The translations under genes and the position numbers were made by a program. Below the pieces are notes generated by a model that saw only the letters and a list, made by a program, of their open reading frames with translations, was not told the DNA's origin and did not search any database. This document shows, piece after piece, positions 14,672-21,901 of a DNA stretch of 25,895 nt; positions within the stretch are counted from its first letter, which is position 1; every line of letters starts with the position of its first letter. Source of the DNA: a virus; the IMG/VR virus record IMGVR_UViG_3300049203_000165, positions 1 through 25,895 of that record. The stretch is one strand, 5' to 3'.

Positions 14672-15049
14672 TCAGTTCACATTGCCGCCGGCGGCGGCGA
14701 ACATGGAGGCGAATTGCCGGATGGCTTCGTCTTCGGTTTCGGGCGTCACTGGCACAGGGTCTTCCTGAGGCTCGATGCCGAGGTAGGCCTGCACCATGGC
14801 CTGCAGCGGCGGAGAGCGCCGCCAGTGCCGCTGGAAGGCGGCACGGCGGTGCAGGTCCATCTGTTCACGCACGTCATCCCAGGTCCAGCCCGTGAAGTCG
14901 ATGGCTTCGACAATCAGGGCGTCCCAGTCGACGAGCCAGATGGGCTCTCCGCCGGCGTCTCCCCCGCGGGCGCCTGCGGGAACGAGATGCGGATCACCTC
15001 GTTGGCCAGCGGCACGGCGGTGGGCTGGTCGAGCGCTTCCTTTACCTCG
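14672..15049 (-). CDS. Tail assembly chaperone, downstream (T) frame, probably made by -1 frameshift
   Basis: This frame is open from 15049 (after a TGA at 15052-15050) to the stop at 14672. It lies -1 relative to the chaperone gene upstream, whose stop is at 14914-14916. A standalone ATG exists only at 14872, which would leave 66 residues. Yet clearly protein-like sequence (WLVDWDALIVEAIDFTGW) precedes that ATG in the same frame, so the functional product is probably a fusion with the upstream frame, as in lambda gpGT. A run of five G at 14965-14961 is the best slip candidate. Exact fusion point is unproven. Confidence 0.65.
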   Translation of the reverse strand, partial: RGKGSARPAHRRAAGQRGDPHLVPAGARGGDAGGEPIWLVDWDALIVEAIDFTGWTWDDVREQMDLHRRAAFQRHWRRSPPLQAMVQAYLGIEPQEDPVPVTPETEDEAIRQFASMFAAAGGNVN

Positions 15050-15249
15050 TCAAGCGTCAGCGCCGGGTCGGTGCGCAGCAGCGACGCGTGGATGAGCTGG
15101 GCCAGCGTCTCGAAGATCTCGAAGGCGCTTGTCCAGCCGCCCAGGGTCATGAGCTGGATGTTGTCCTTCTGCAGCTCGAGCTGTTTGTAGTTCAGCGGCC
15201 GGAGCGGCAGCTCACGGCCGCCGACCGTCACGGTGGCGGCTGCGCTCAT
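14914..15249 (-). CDS. Tail assembly chaperone (G-like)
   Basis: A 111-residue protein in the position of lambda gpG, between the major tail and tape measure genes. It has a beta-prone N-terminus (TVTVGGRELPLRPL), then helices with conserved-looking leucines, and a low-complexity Pro/Gly/Ser tail after about residue 90. That tail is what one expects of a frame that continues past a frameshift site. The ATG overlaps the stop of the major tail gene as ATGA. Confidence 0.75.
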   Translation of the reverse strand: MSAAATVTVGGRELPLRPLNYKQLELQKDNIQLMTLGGWTSAFEIFETLAQLIHASLLRTDPALTLDEVKEALDQPTAVPLANEVIRISFPQAPAGETPAESPSGSSTGTP

Positions 15250-16004
15250 TCGAAGCTCGTCAGGCTGAGTTCGCCCACGACACCCAGCGCGTCGGCCTGG
15301 GCGGCGAAGGAGAAGTCGGGCATGGAGAAGTCCTCGGCCTTGAAGCCGAAGGCCAGGCTCTCCGCCACCAGCGCGTTGAGCGTCAGCGTGAGCGTCTTAC
15401 CCTGGAACTTCTGGCTGAAGATCGCGCGGAAGGTGGGCGCCTCGCCGGCGGGCTGGTTGTTGATCGAGAGTGTCTTCGCACCCGTGGCGGTGGTCTTGTA
15501 GAGGTAGGAGAACGTCAGCGCCGTGCCGTTCTCGGTCGCGTTGAAGGTGTAGACGCCGGTCGTCTCGTTGACGGCGTACTGCTTGGCGGCCGGCGTGGCG
15601 GCGACACGCGCATACGTCTCGCCCGTTGCCGGGTTCTGCACGCCGAGGTCCTCAAGAAAGTTCGCGGCGTTGGCGACCGTAACGGCCGCCGTGGCGACCG
15701 TGCCGGCTTCGTCCAGAGCCAGCAGCTTGGCCTGGGCCAGCAGCGAGCTGCTCGGCTGCTGGAAGAACACTTGGTTCATCAGCGCGCCGTTGAAGCGGCC
15801 AGTCTTCGCCTTGCCGCTGATCTTGACGTTGCCGCGACCGATGGCCTCGGCGAACTGGTTTTCGCCGAAGAGTTCCTTGTTCGACGCCTTGAAGTCGAAG
15901 CTCGTCTCTTGCAGCGTGGCGACCCGGATGGATGCCGCCAGGGCAGCGCTGCTCTTTGCGAACAGCACGCCGGAGTGGAAGGAAATTTGACCGCGACCAG
16001 CCAT
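15246..16004 (-). CDS. Major tail (tube) protein
   Basis: A 252-residue protein, beta-rich and Ala/Thr/Ser-rich, in the standard place of the tail tube protein before the chaperones and tape measure. ASNKELFGENQFAEAIGRG (40-58) and KISGKAKTGRFNGALMNQVFF (61-81) resemble tube proteins of related prophages. It has the best ribosome binding site of the tail genes, AAAGGAG 6 nt before the ATG, fitting a product needed in high copy. Assignment rests on position and general character rather than a catalytic motif. Confidence 0.78.
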   Translation of the reverse strand: MAGRGQISFHSGVLFAKSSAALAASIRVATLQETSFDFKASNKELFGENQFAEAIGRGNVKISGKAKTGRFNGALMNQVFFQQPSSSLLAQAKLLALDEAGTVATAAVTVANAANFLEDLGVQNPATGETYARVAATPAAKQYAVNETTGVYTFNATENGTALTFSYLYKTTATGAKTLSINNQPAGEAPTFRAIFSQKFQGKTLTLTLNALVAESLAFGFKAEDFSMPDFSFAAQADALGVVGELSLTSFE

Positions 16005-16026
16005 GATGGGCTCCTTTGTTTGAGGT

Positions 16027-16473
16027 TCAGTGAGTGAAGATGGACAGGTCGCTCTCGCGCACGGCGCAGCGAGCCCGGTAGGTGAGTTCGGCGATGCCGA
16101 CCTCGCCGACAGCCGCTTGACGCGGCTGGACGGTGTAGAGGCCGAGCTGGGTGGCCAGGCCGCCGAGCGACGGGTCGCGCATCAGCGCACCGTTCACGGC
16201 TTCAACGAATGGATCGGCAATGCGGGCGCGCGGTGCGCCGCGGGTGTGGATGCTGACCAGCACGTCGACCTCCATGTCGAGGAGGTCATACGTGCCCTCA
16301 CTGCCGATCACCGCGACCTTGCGCGCCTGGCCGATGGCGATGTTGAGTGCGGGGCACTCTTCATCGCTGATGGGCGACATGCGCTCGAGGTGGATGCTGG
16401 CCGAGGGAATGGCCGACTGGGCGGCCTGGCTTGTCTCGATGGCGTCGAGCAGCTGCTTGGCGAAGGTGGCCAT
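16027..16473 (-). CDS. Tail terminator / minor tail protein (gpU-like)
   Basis: A 148-residue protein in the slot of the tail terminator, between head-tail joining and major tail genes. The N-terminal helix (TFAKQLLDAIETS) is followed by an alternating beta-type core (DLLDMEVDVLVSIHTRG) and a C-terminal strand (ELTYRARCAVRES), a pattern seen in gpU-type and related tail completion proteins. The ATG at 16473 lies 5 nt after the previous stop; the longer frame to 16725 reads another frame of that gene and is rejected. Confidence 0.7.
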   Translation of the reverse strand: MATFAKQLLDAIETSQAAQSAIPSASIHLERMSPISDEECPALNIAIGQARKVAVIGSEGTYDLLDMEVDVLVSIHTRGAPRARIADPFVEAVNGALMRDPSLGGLATQLGLYTVQPRQAAVGEVGIAELTYRARCAVRESDLSIFTH

Positions 16474-16478
16474 GTCGT

Positions 16479-16778
16479 TCAAGCGGCCTTGAGGGCCACC
16501 GAGCTGAAGAAGCCGTCGCCGCGCTTCTGAGCAGGCGCGCGGACGGTGAAGGCGACACCGGCGACCGTGATCGGGTCGCCGTTGCGGAGGGTGGGCAGGT
16601 CGGCGGTCTGGAACTCCAGCAGGTAGTCCGTGGCCTGCGCCTCGTCGCCGAGGAAGAGGTTGTCGGGCTGCTGCCAGCCAGCGTCGAAGGTCTTCTCGGA
16701 CGGCGTGCCGGGCTTGTAGACACAAGGCTCCAGCAAGCCGGCCGACTTGAAGGCTTCGAAGAAGATGGAGTTGTCCAC
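16479..16778 (-). CDS. Head-tail joining protein (gpFII-like)
   Basis: A 99-residue protein likely to be the head-tail attachment protein, comparable to lambda gpFII. It opens with a short amphipathic helix (SIFFEAFKSAGL) and continues as a small beta domain with DYLLEFQTADLPTLRNGD and the ITVAGVAFTVRAP block typical of such connectors. The start codon is GTG at 16778, 16 nt after the DUF2190 stop. Head-side and tail-side neighbours support the role. Confidence 0.72.
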   Translation of the reverse strand: MDNSIFFEAFKSAGLLEPCVYKPGTPSEKTFDAGWQQPDNLFLGDEAQATDYLLEFQTADLPTLRNGDPITVAGVAFTVRAPAQKRGDGFFSSVALKAA

Positions 16779-16794
16779 CGCCGCCCTGCCCCGC

Positions 16795-17124
16795 TCAGAA
16801 GGACGCGTTGAGGCGCACGCGCACCGTCGTGTCGCCGTTGGCCTTGGCCTGGGTGGCGACGCCGATCTTGGTGTTGCCGCCGGCCGTGGTGGTGCAGCGC
16901 TTGTTGGTGTTGTCCCAGTAGATCGCGGCGCCGACAGTGGCGGTGTCGGTGTTGAGCGCGGTCAGGTCGAACACGCCTTCGGTGACGCCTTCGACGTTGG
17001 CACCGCTGAGCGCCGGCAGGCTTGCGACGGCGAAGATGAGGCCCACGAGCAAGCCGGCGCCGCTGGCGACGTCATAGGGGGCGGTCAGCGTGAGGTTCAC
17101 GCCGGGCTGGACGAAGTTCTTCAT
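16795..17124 (-). CDS. DUF2190 family head protein (possible capsid decoration)
   Basis: A 109-residue DUF2190 protein. The family sits beside capsid genes and is thought to provide head decoration or cement, with a beta-barrel fold. NLTLTAPYDVASGAGLLVG (10-28), VEGVFDL-like and GAAIYWDN (65-72) blocks, and a final VRVRLN strand fit the family. AAAGGA lies 8 nt before the ATG. It is directly downstream of the protease-capsid fusion, separated by a hairpin. Confidence 0.83.
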   Translation of the reverse strand: MKNFVQPGVNLTLTAPYDVASGAGLLVGLIFAVASLPALSGANVEGVTEGVFDLTALNTDTATVGAAIYWDNTNKRCTTTAGGNTKIGVATQAKANGDTTVRVRLNASF

Positions 17125-17166
17125 TGCACGGGTCCTTTCAGGTGTGCAGGGATGCGATGCGGGAGC

Positions 17167-17184
17167 GCGGCGCCTGGGCGCCGC
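17167..17184 (-). other. Hairpin between capsid and DUF2190 genes
   Basis: Perfect 8-bp arms GCGGCGCC and GGCGCCGC with a tight centre lie 21 nt after the capsid stop. No T-tract follows, so it is more likely a messenger-stabilising or processing structure that sets the capsid/decoration ratio than a terminator. Confidence 0.4.
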
Positions 17185-17204
17185 TGCGGTTCACGTCAGA
17201 GCGA

Positions 17205-19370
17205 TCAGGCGCCCGGGTTCTTCCAAAGACCGCGGTGGTCGACGGCCTTGGCGGCGAAGTCGAGGCGCGCCTTGACTTCCAGGCCGTCCACGTCGAAGCC
17301 CATGCGCTGCTCGGTGTAGAGGCCTTCCTCGCCTTCGAGGTAGGCGTACTCGACGGTGTCGATCTGCGCCGGGTCGGCAGCCAGGAACCACTCGAGCGGG
17401 TTGGTGGCGTCCAGGCGCGGCTCCACGACGAGGTCATAGGCGTTGCTGAAGACGTTCACGTCCGCGCTCTTGGTGGCCACAAGCAGCGCGCTGAGCAGCT
17501 TGCGGGCCTGCAGCTCGCGCGCCGAGCTGACGATCATCGTCTTGGCGACAAGGTTCAACGGCTGGTTGTTGCCGCCGAAGTCCTTCTGCTTGCGCATGCC
17601 CTGGGTGGCCTCGTCCAGCGTCGTCTCGGTGATGCCGCCGGCGGTGCCGAGGTTGCCGTGGTTCGCATGGAACAGCGTCGCACCATCGGCCATCACCGGG
17701 TTGCCCTTGAGGATGGCGTACACGGTGTCGCTCTCGAAGTCAGCCGCGGCACGGCCGTACATCTGCGGGATGCGGCTGAGGAAGTCGAGGTCATCGTTGA
17801 TGACGGCATGGCGCGTGACGCCGACCACCTTGCCGTAGGTGGCGAGCTGGATCGTCTCGCCGGCGTCGCTGATCTTGCCGCGCTTGAACTCGCCGAACTC
17901 GTTGACCTTCTCCAGTGCAAGGTTGCCGGCGACGGCGACGCGAGTGGCGGCGCGGAAGTCGCTCAGTGTGCCCTTGCGCGCCCAGGCCTTGAAGGTCTGG
18001 TTGGCGCTGGTGTACGCGTCCCGCAGCGTGCGGTTGACGGTGCTGGCCAGCGCGATCGCAAAGTCGCCCGTGCCATGCATGGAGCGGAAGCCCATCTCGT
18101 CGCTGTTGCCCATCGCGAGCGCCACGATGGCATTCCGGCCCATGCCTTCGGTGTTGACGCCTTGCAGCTCGAGGCTACGGCGCGCCAGCTCGAAGAGGGT
18201 GTAGCCGCGGAAGCGGCGAGCCGTCTCGGGCAGCGTCATCGAGGGGTTGGCGCGGTGCGCGACGGCCGCGGCCATGTCGGCACGGCGCTGCCGCTGCTCG
18301 TCCTGGGTCGTCTGGATACTGGCGGCGCCGCGGGTGGGGCCGCTGGCGTTGGAAGCCGTCTCCAGGCGGGCGAACATTTCAGAGCGGGCCGCGTCGACGG
18401 TAATGCCGCGCGAGATCATCGCGGCGACGTCTTCGTCGGTGACCGTGGCGCCGTGGGCGGTGCGCCGGAAGGCGGCGACAGCGGCGTTGATGCCGTTGAT
18501 GCGCGTGCGCTCTTCAGCGCGGATCTGCTCGGCGGCCGGCTGCTCGGGAGCGGTGCCAGCAGGGGGCGTCGAGCCACCGGCGCCGGTGGAGGTGACGGTC
18601 TCCGCCGCTTGGGCGACGGGAGTGCGACGGAATTGGGGCATGGTTTCCTCTTCAGGTTGAGATGACTCGCCGCGGGCGGCGACGACGGGCTCTTGGGCCG
18701 CAACGGGTGCTGCGGCTTGCGGGGCTTCGGGGGCACGAGTGACGAACTCGCAAGGGAAGGTTCGGCCGCCGACGAGCTGGGCGGCCTGGCTAAGCAGCTG
18801 CTCGGGGTCGGGGCGCTCGACGCCCTCCCCCAGCGAGCGGAGGCCGGCCAGCGGATCAGCGCCGATGGGCACCAAGCTGTTCTCGACGGGCTCCCAGTCG
18901 ATCGCCTGCCACACCGGGTAGCCGCCGTCGACCTCGGGGTCGAGCTTGAGATAGCGGTGGACGATGTAGCCCACCGAGGTGTTGCGCAGGATGCCGTTGA
19001 CGACGTCGCGCCAGTAGGCGTTGACTGTCTCGTCGCGGTCACTGAAGCGGGCGGTGGCTTCGCCGTTGTTGGCGTTCAGCCAGGCGTCTTCGTGCACGCC
19101 GAGGACGCTGGACAGGTCCCACTGCTGGTGGCTGTTGAGGAGCGGCGCGCCGGCCTTCAGGCGGTCCAGGCGGACGTGCGCCGGGTCCAGCGACAGCTCC
19201 TCCCAGTAGTACGACCAGCTGGCCCAGTCGAAGCGCTTGACGCGGGCGCCAGAGGTCCACACGAAGCGGAAGGTGCGGGCCTGCTCGTCGACGGCGCCGA
19301 TGGGCGCCTGGCGCGTTTGCAGCGGCATGTTGCGCACTTCGCTGCGCTGGAGGGCAAGGGGTTGGGGCAT
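17205..19370 (-). CDS. Prohead protease / major capsid protein fusion
   Basis: A 721-residue fusion known in several phage groups. Residues about 20-175 are a prohead protease domain with catalytic candidates H81 (LLNSHQQWDL) and S132 (ILRNTSVGYIV). Residues about 210-370 are low-complexity and helical, suiting a scaffold domain. Residues about 370-721 form an HK97-type major capsid protein that includes GRAAADFESD, LFHANHGNL and ARDL-type segments. The ATG at 19370 has GGAG 5 nt upstream. A second in-frame ATG, codon 244 at 18641, is preceded by GAGG with ideal spacing and would yield a free 478-residue scaffold-capsid product. Upstream lie a hairpin and the cargo interval. Confidence 0.9.
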   Translation of the reverse strand: MPQPLALQRSEVRNMPLQTRQAPIGAVDEQARTFRFVWTSGARVKRFDWASWSYYWEELSLDPAHVRLDRLKAGAPLLNSHQQWDLSSVLGVHEDAWLNANNGEATARFSDRDETVNAYWRDVVNGILRNTSVGYIVHRYLKLDPEVDGGYPVWQAIDWEPVENSLVPIGADPLAGLRSLGEGVERPDPEQLLSQAAQLVGGRTFPCEFVTRAPEAPQAAAPVAAQEPVVAARGESSQPEEETMPQFRRTPVAQAAETVTSTGAGGSTPPAGTAPEQPAAEQIRAEERTRINGINAAVAAFRRTAHGATVTDEDVAAMISRGITVDAARSEMFARLETASNASGPTRGAASIQTTQDEQRQRRADMAAAVAHRANPSMTLPETARRFRGYTLFELARRSLELQGVNTEGMGRNAIVALAMGNSDEMGFRSMHGTGDFAIALASTVNRTLRDAYTSANQTFKAWARKGTLSDFRAATRVAVAGNLALEKVNEFGEFKRGKISDAGETIQLATYGKVVGVTRHAVINDDLDFLSRIPQMYGRAAADFESDTVYAILKGNPVMADGATLFHANHGNLGTAGGITETTLDEATQGMRKQKDFGGNNQPLNLVAKTMIVSSARELQARKLLSALLVATKSADVNVFSNAYDLVVEPRLDATNPLEWFLAADPAQIDTVEYAYLEGEEGLYTEQRMGFDVDGLEVKARLDFAAKAVDHRGLWKNPGA
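18641..18651 (-). promoter_or_regulatory. Internal ribosome binding site and start for scaffold-capsid product
   Basis: On the minus strand AGAGGAAACC immediately precedes the ATG whose last two bases are at 18640-18639. The Shine-Dalgarno core GAGG is 5 nt from the start. The position falls at the junction between the protease domain and the low-complexity linker, as the nested start of Nu3 does within lambda C. Confidence 0.55.
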
Positions 19371-19388
19371 GAGGGCTCCAGAAAGGAC

Positions 19389-19420
19389 AAAGCCCGCCGG
19401 GCTTGCGCGCGGCGGGCTTT
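19389..19420 (-). terminator. Perfect hairpin upstream of the capsid gene
   Basis: Ten-base perfect arms AAAGCCCGCC (19389-19398) and GGCGGGCTTT (19411-19420) enclose a 12-nt loop, just before the ribosome binding site of the protease-capsid gene. With A and T at the outer ends it resembles a bidirectional terminator, though the T-run is short (TTTG). If active, late messages reaching the capsid gene need antitermination; otherwise it may stabilise a 5' end. Confidence 0.5.
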
Positions 19421-19475
19421 GCGGTGAAGGGCAGGTTTTTCTATCGCGATCGGCAGGCGGGTGAAACGGGTCGAG

Positions 19476-19501
19476 CAACAAAAACCCGCACTGGACGGGC
19501 T
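19476..19501 (-). terminator. Rho-independent terminator of the PEP-CTERM gene
   Basis: Eleven nt after the stop of the PEP-CTERM gene, arms AGCCCG (19501-19496) and CGGGTT (19488-19483) form a 6-bp stem with a 7-nt loop, followed by TTTTTGTTG on the minus strand. Short but with a good U-tract. Confidence 0.6.
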
Positions 19502-19511
19502 CTACGAAGGT

Positions 19512-20306
19512 CTATCGCGGCTCTACGCTTCGGAGCCGAACCGATAGGCCCAGAGCGGCGATACCAAGCACCAGCAAGGCATAGCTGCTGGGCTCAGGCA
19601 CCGGCACTGCGACGAAACCGTCGGCCGCGAATGCATGGCCGAAGGTCTGGAACGTCCCAAGCGTTATCTCGGACGTGTCATTGACGAACGACCCGGACAT
19701 TGATCGGTCCTCTTTGTAGTGCCAGAAGACGCTTTCGTCCCCAGGTGGCGTGGTGTAAAACGTCGAGAGGCTCGGATTTTGAAACCACCATTCGCCGCCG
19801 ATGGTTCCACTCAGCTCTAGCGTCGTCGATGTGACAAGGTCCTTGAAGCCATAGCCCAGGGTCGCAACATCAAAGTGTGCCTGTACAGATGCCCTCAACT
19901 CGGTCATCGGCGAAAGAACGAAGTTTCCGTAAAACGAACCACCAGCACCTGATCTCGAATTGCTCAGCGCCATCGCAGCGTTGGAAAAAGAAAATGTGCC
20001 TTCCAGAAGGCTCCCAGCGACGCTGCTTGATGCACTCCCCGCGGCGATGGAGACGCTACGTGAACTGACCCATGTGTCGATTGCACGAGCTTGATTCGTG
20101 TCTTGCGGTTCATGGACACCGTCGGACGCAAAAGCGCCGTGGCTCCAGACCGGATCAGTGAAAGTGACGCTCGGCGTGATGCCGTCATCCAAGTCGATGT
20201 CCACCAGCTGAAGCTTCACCTCGAAGGACACGGCAGCGCTAACTGACGCTGAAACTTGGTTTGACAACGCCAGCAGCCCAATCACAACAGCACATATTGC
20301 TTTCAT
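19512..20306 (-). CDS. PEP-CTERM sorting-domain exported protein (prophage cargo)
   Basis: A 264-residue secreted protein. The N-terminus is a Sec signal peptide (hydrophobic 3-15, likely cleavage near SASVSA), the middle is a Ser/Thr/Gly-rich beta-type domain of no recognised family, and the C-terminus is a classic PEP-CTERM signal: PVPEPSSYALL (235-245), a transmembrane stretch, then Arg at 257 and 259. Such proteins are processed by a host exosortase and tied to exopolysaccharide and surface biology. The ATG at 20306 is chosen for the GGGGAG 5 nt upstream. A hand-counted 60-base sample (19921-19980) is 53 % GC, against 70 % in a sample of the capsid gene, so it looks acquired. It interrupts the head genes between portal-esterase and capsid and has its own terminator. 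Confidence 0.88.
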   Translation of the reverse strand: MKAICAVVIGLLALSNQVSASVSAAVSFEVKLQLVDIDLDDGITPSVTFTDPVWSHGAFASDGVHEPQDTNQARAIDTWVSSRSVSIAAGSASSSVAGSLLEGTFSFSNAAMALSNSRSGAGGSFYGNFVLSPMTELRASVQAHFDVATLGYGFKDLVTSTTLELSGTIGGEWWFQNPSLSTFYTTPPGDESVFWHYKEDRSMSGSFVNDTSEITLGTFQTFGHAFAADGFVAVPVPEPSSYALLVLGIAALGLSVRLRSVEPR

Positions 20307-20359
20307 GGTTCTCCCCTTTCCCAACATTGAGACCGCCGATCTTCAGCCAAGCACATCAA

Positions 20360-20389
20360 TGGCCACCCCCCTCAGGTCCGGGGTGGCCA
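20360..20389 (-). terminator. Hairpin between the SGNH esterase and PEP-CTERM genes
   Basis: Perfect 10-bp arms TGGCCACCCC (20360-20369) and GGGGTGGCCA (20380-20389) with a 10-nt loop lie 6 nt beyond the esterase stop. Downstream on the minus strand comes TTGATG, a poor U-tract, so termination may be partial. No clear sigma-70 promoter was found between it and the PEP-CTERM start. Confidence 0.5.
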
Positions 20390-20395
20390 CTGTGG

Positions 20396-21901
20396 TCACC
20401 ACGCTCCGGATGCCGCGAGCTTGCTGGCCCACTCCTGCGCGAAGGCGGGGTACTGGCTCGCCAGCAGGTGCGGAGCGTTTGTGCCGCTGATGGTGATCGA
20501 CGGTGGCTCCGGGTACGTCTGCACGTTGTAGCCCCAAAGCGCGTAGAGGTCACCGCCCCGGACCACGTTGGCCGGCGTGTTGAAGCCGGACCCGAATGCG
20601 TCGTCGATCCCCAGGCGAAGGGTCTGGAACTGATCCGGGTAGGTGGCGTCCGCGAAGGTGGGCGCATTCGGGTTAAAGCATGTGAAGCCGACCGCCACCT
20701 TGTAGCCTTGCGAGGTGAAGTAGTTCACCATGTTACGTATGGCCTGGGCATACCAACCACGGATCGTGGATTGGCTTCCGACGCTACCCTGTGCATCACT
20801 CTGTCCATTGGCCATGAAGACCCAGCGCTCGGTCACGTTGGTAAGCGCATCGAGCGCGGTCTTCGTGCGAACCATTAAGCCGAGCGGGTCAAAGCCGAAC
20901 TCACCGGAGGCCAGCACTTTGAAGGCCGACAGCGTGCCAAGCGTGGTGGACAGGCACGTCCACACCATGCCCGTCGTCTCGGTGAAGGTGTCGCCAACGA
21001 GTGCAGCGGACATCGCCCGGCCGCCCACGTCCGAGACAGGCTGCGTAGCACCCGTCTTCTTGTCAAGCGCTGCGGGCACCAGGATGTAGTCCAGATTTGT
21101 CGCGCCTCCACCGCTCGGGATGGCCGCGCCGCTGTTGTTCGTCGCGTAGCGGCCAGCGCCGGTCGTGCACCGCAAAACGCGCGTTCCGCTGACGATGACG
21201 TCGCCATAGTCTCCTGCGTCACCGGTCCCGATGCTCGCGCGCTGGCCAAAGAATGTTGTGTTCGCCGCCCATTGAAAGACCTGGCCGCACCACTGCTTGA
21301 TGAACGTGCTGCCGCCGATGGCGCAATTGGTCCACTTCAGGTTGTACCCGCGAGCGCGAAGCAATGCGTCCAGATGCGGAATCACCGAGCCGAGCGGTGA
21401 CACGCTTGGGGCGATAGGGTCCGCAAGGCCGTTGTTCGAGCTGAAGAGCGTGATCTGCGCCTGGTTGCCTGCGCCGGCCCAGGTGCGAGCGGAGCCGCGC
21501 TCGTTGGACTGGCCGACCATCGCGACGCCTCGTGCACCGAGGATGCCAGCGATCCCAGTCGCTGACACCGCAGCTGAGTTCGAGGAAGTACCAGCGGCTT
21601 CCGATGAGACAGCTGCAGAGACCGCATCTCCGGTCAAGGCGGTGACGTTGAGACGCCAGTAGCGGTAGGTCTCCGTCGTCGAGGCCTTGGCGCTACCCAC
21701 GCTCGTGCCGGAGGGGCTGAGCGTCGCCAAGGTCACCCAGCCGATGGCGTCATTGCTGCCCTGCCAGAGGGCAGTGGCGCTGACGCTCCCCGTGCCGGTG
21801 ACAGTGACAGTGCAAGCATGGTCGCCCTCTGTTGCGAAGACGGCCGCGCCAATGGCAACGGCTGTAAGCCGGCCGAGTTGCGTAAGCAAGGGATCGTTCA
21901 T
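20396..21901 (-). CDS. SGNH/GDSL-type esterase with N-terminal virion-like beta domain
   Basis: A 501-residue two-part protein. Residues about 1-105 form a Ser/Thr/Val-rich beta module (LWQGSNDAIGWVTLATLSPS, 45-64) like those in phage decoration and fibre proteins. Residues about 120-501 look like an SGNH hydrolase: nucleophile S132 in VGQSNERG (129-136), block II glycine in NCAIGGST (192-199), a NGQSDAQ block (365-371), and H478 near the C-terminus. The usual Asp of the DxxH motif appears as Asn475 (NAPH), so activity may rely on a Ser-His dyad. Sialate/carbohydrate O-acetylesterases of this class start with GQSN. The ATG overlaps the portal stop as ATGA, so it is co-translated with the portal. 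A longer frame to 23338 only shadows the portal gene and is rejected. Confidence 0.75.
   Translation of the reverse strand: MNDPLLTQLGRLTAVAIGAAVFATEGDHACTVTVTGTGSVSATALWQGSNDAIGWVTLATLSPSGTSVGSAKASTTETYRYWRLNVTALTGDAVSAAVSSEAAGTSSNSAAVSATGIAGILGARGVAMVGQSNERGSARTWAGAGNQAQITLFSSNNGLADPIAPSVSPLGSVIPHLDALLRARGYNLKWTNCAIGGSTFIKQWCGQVFQWAANTTFFGQRASIGTGDAGDYGDVIVSGTRVLRCTTGAGRYATNNSGAAIPSGGGATNLDYILVPAALDKKTGATQPVSDVGGRAMSAALVGDTFTETTGMVWTCLSTTLGTLSAFKVLASGEFGFDPLGLMVRTKTALDALTNVTERWVFMANGQSDAQGSVGSQSTIRGWYAQAIRNMVNYFTSQGYKVAVGFTCFNPNAPTFADATYPDQFQTLRLGIDDAFGSGFNTPANVVRGGDLYALWGYNVQTYPEPPSITISGTNAPHLLASQYPAFAQEWASKLAASGAW

Noticed and set aside
12217-14895. 892-codon open frame on the plus strand
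   Set aside because: It is antisense to the tape measure gene. Long shadow frames are expected in high-GC DNA, and the translation (rich in Gly, Ala, Arg, His) has no recognisable domain.
17124-18665. 513-codon open frame on the plus strand
   Set aside because: Antisense to the protease-capsid fusion, with shadow-type composition and no motif.
20307-20360. Sigma-70 promoter for the PEP-CTERM gene
   Set aside because: TTGATG and TTGGCT could serve as -35 elements, but no acceptable -10 lies at the right distance.
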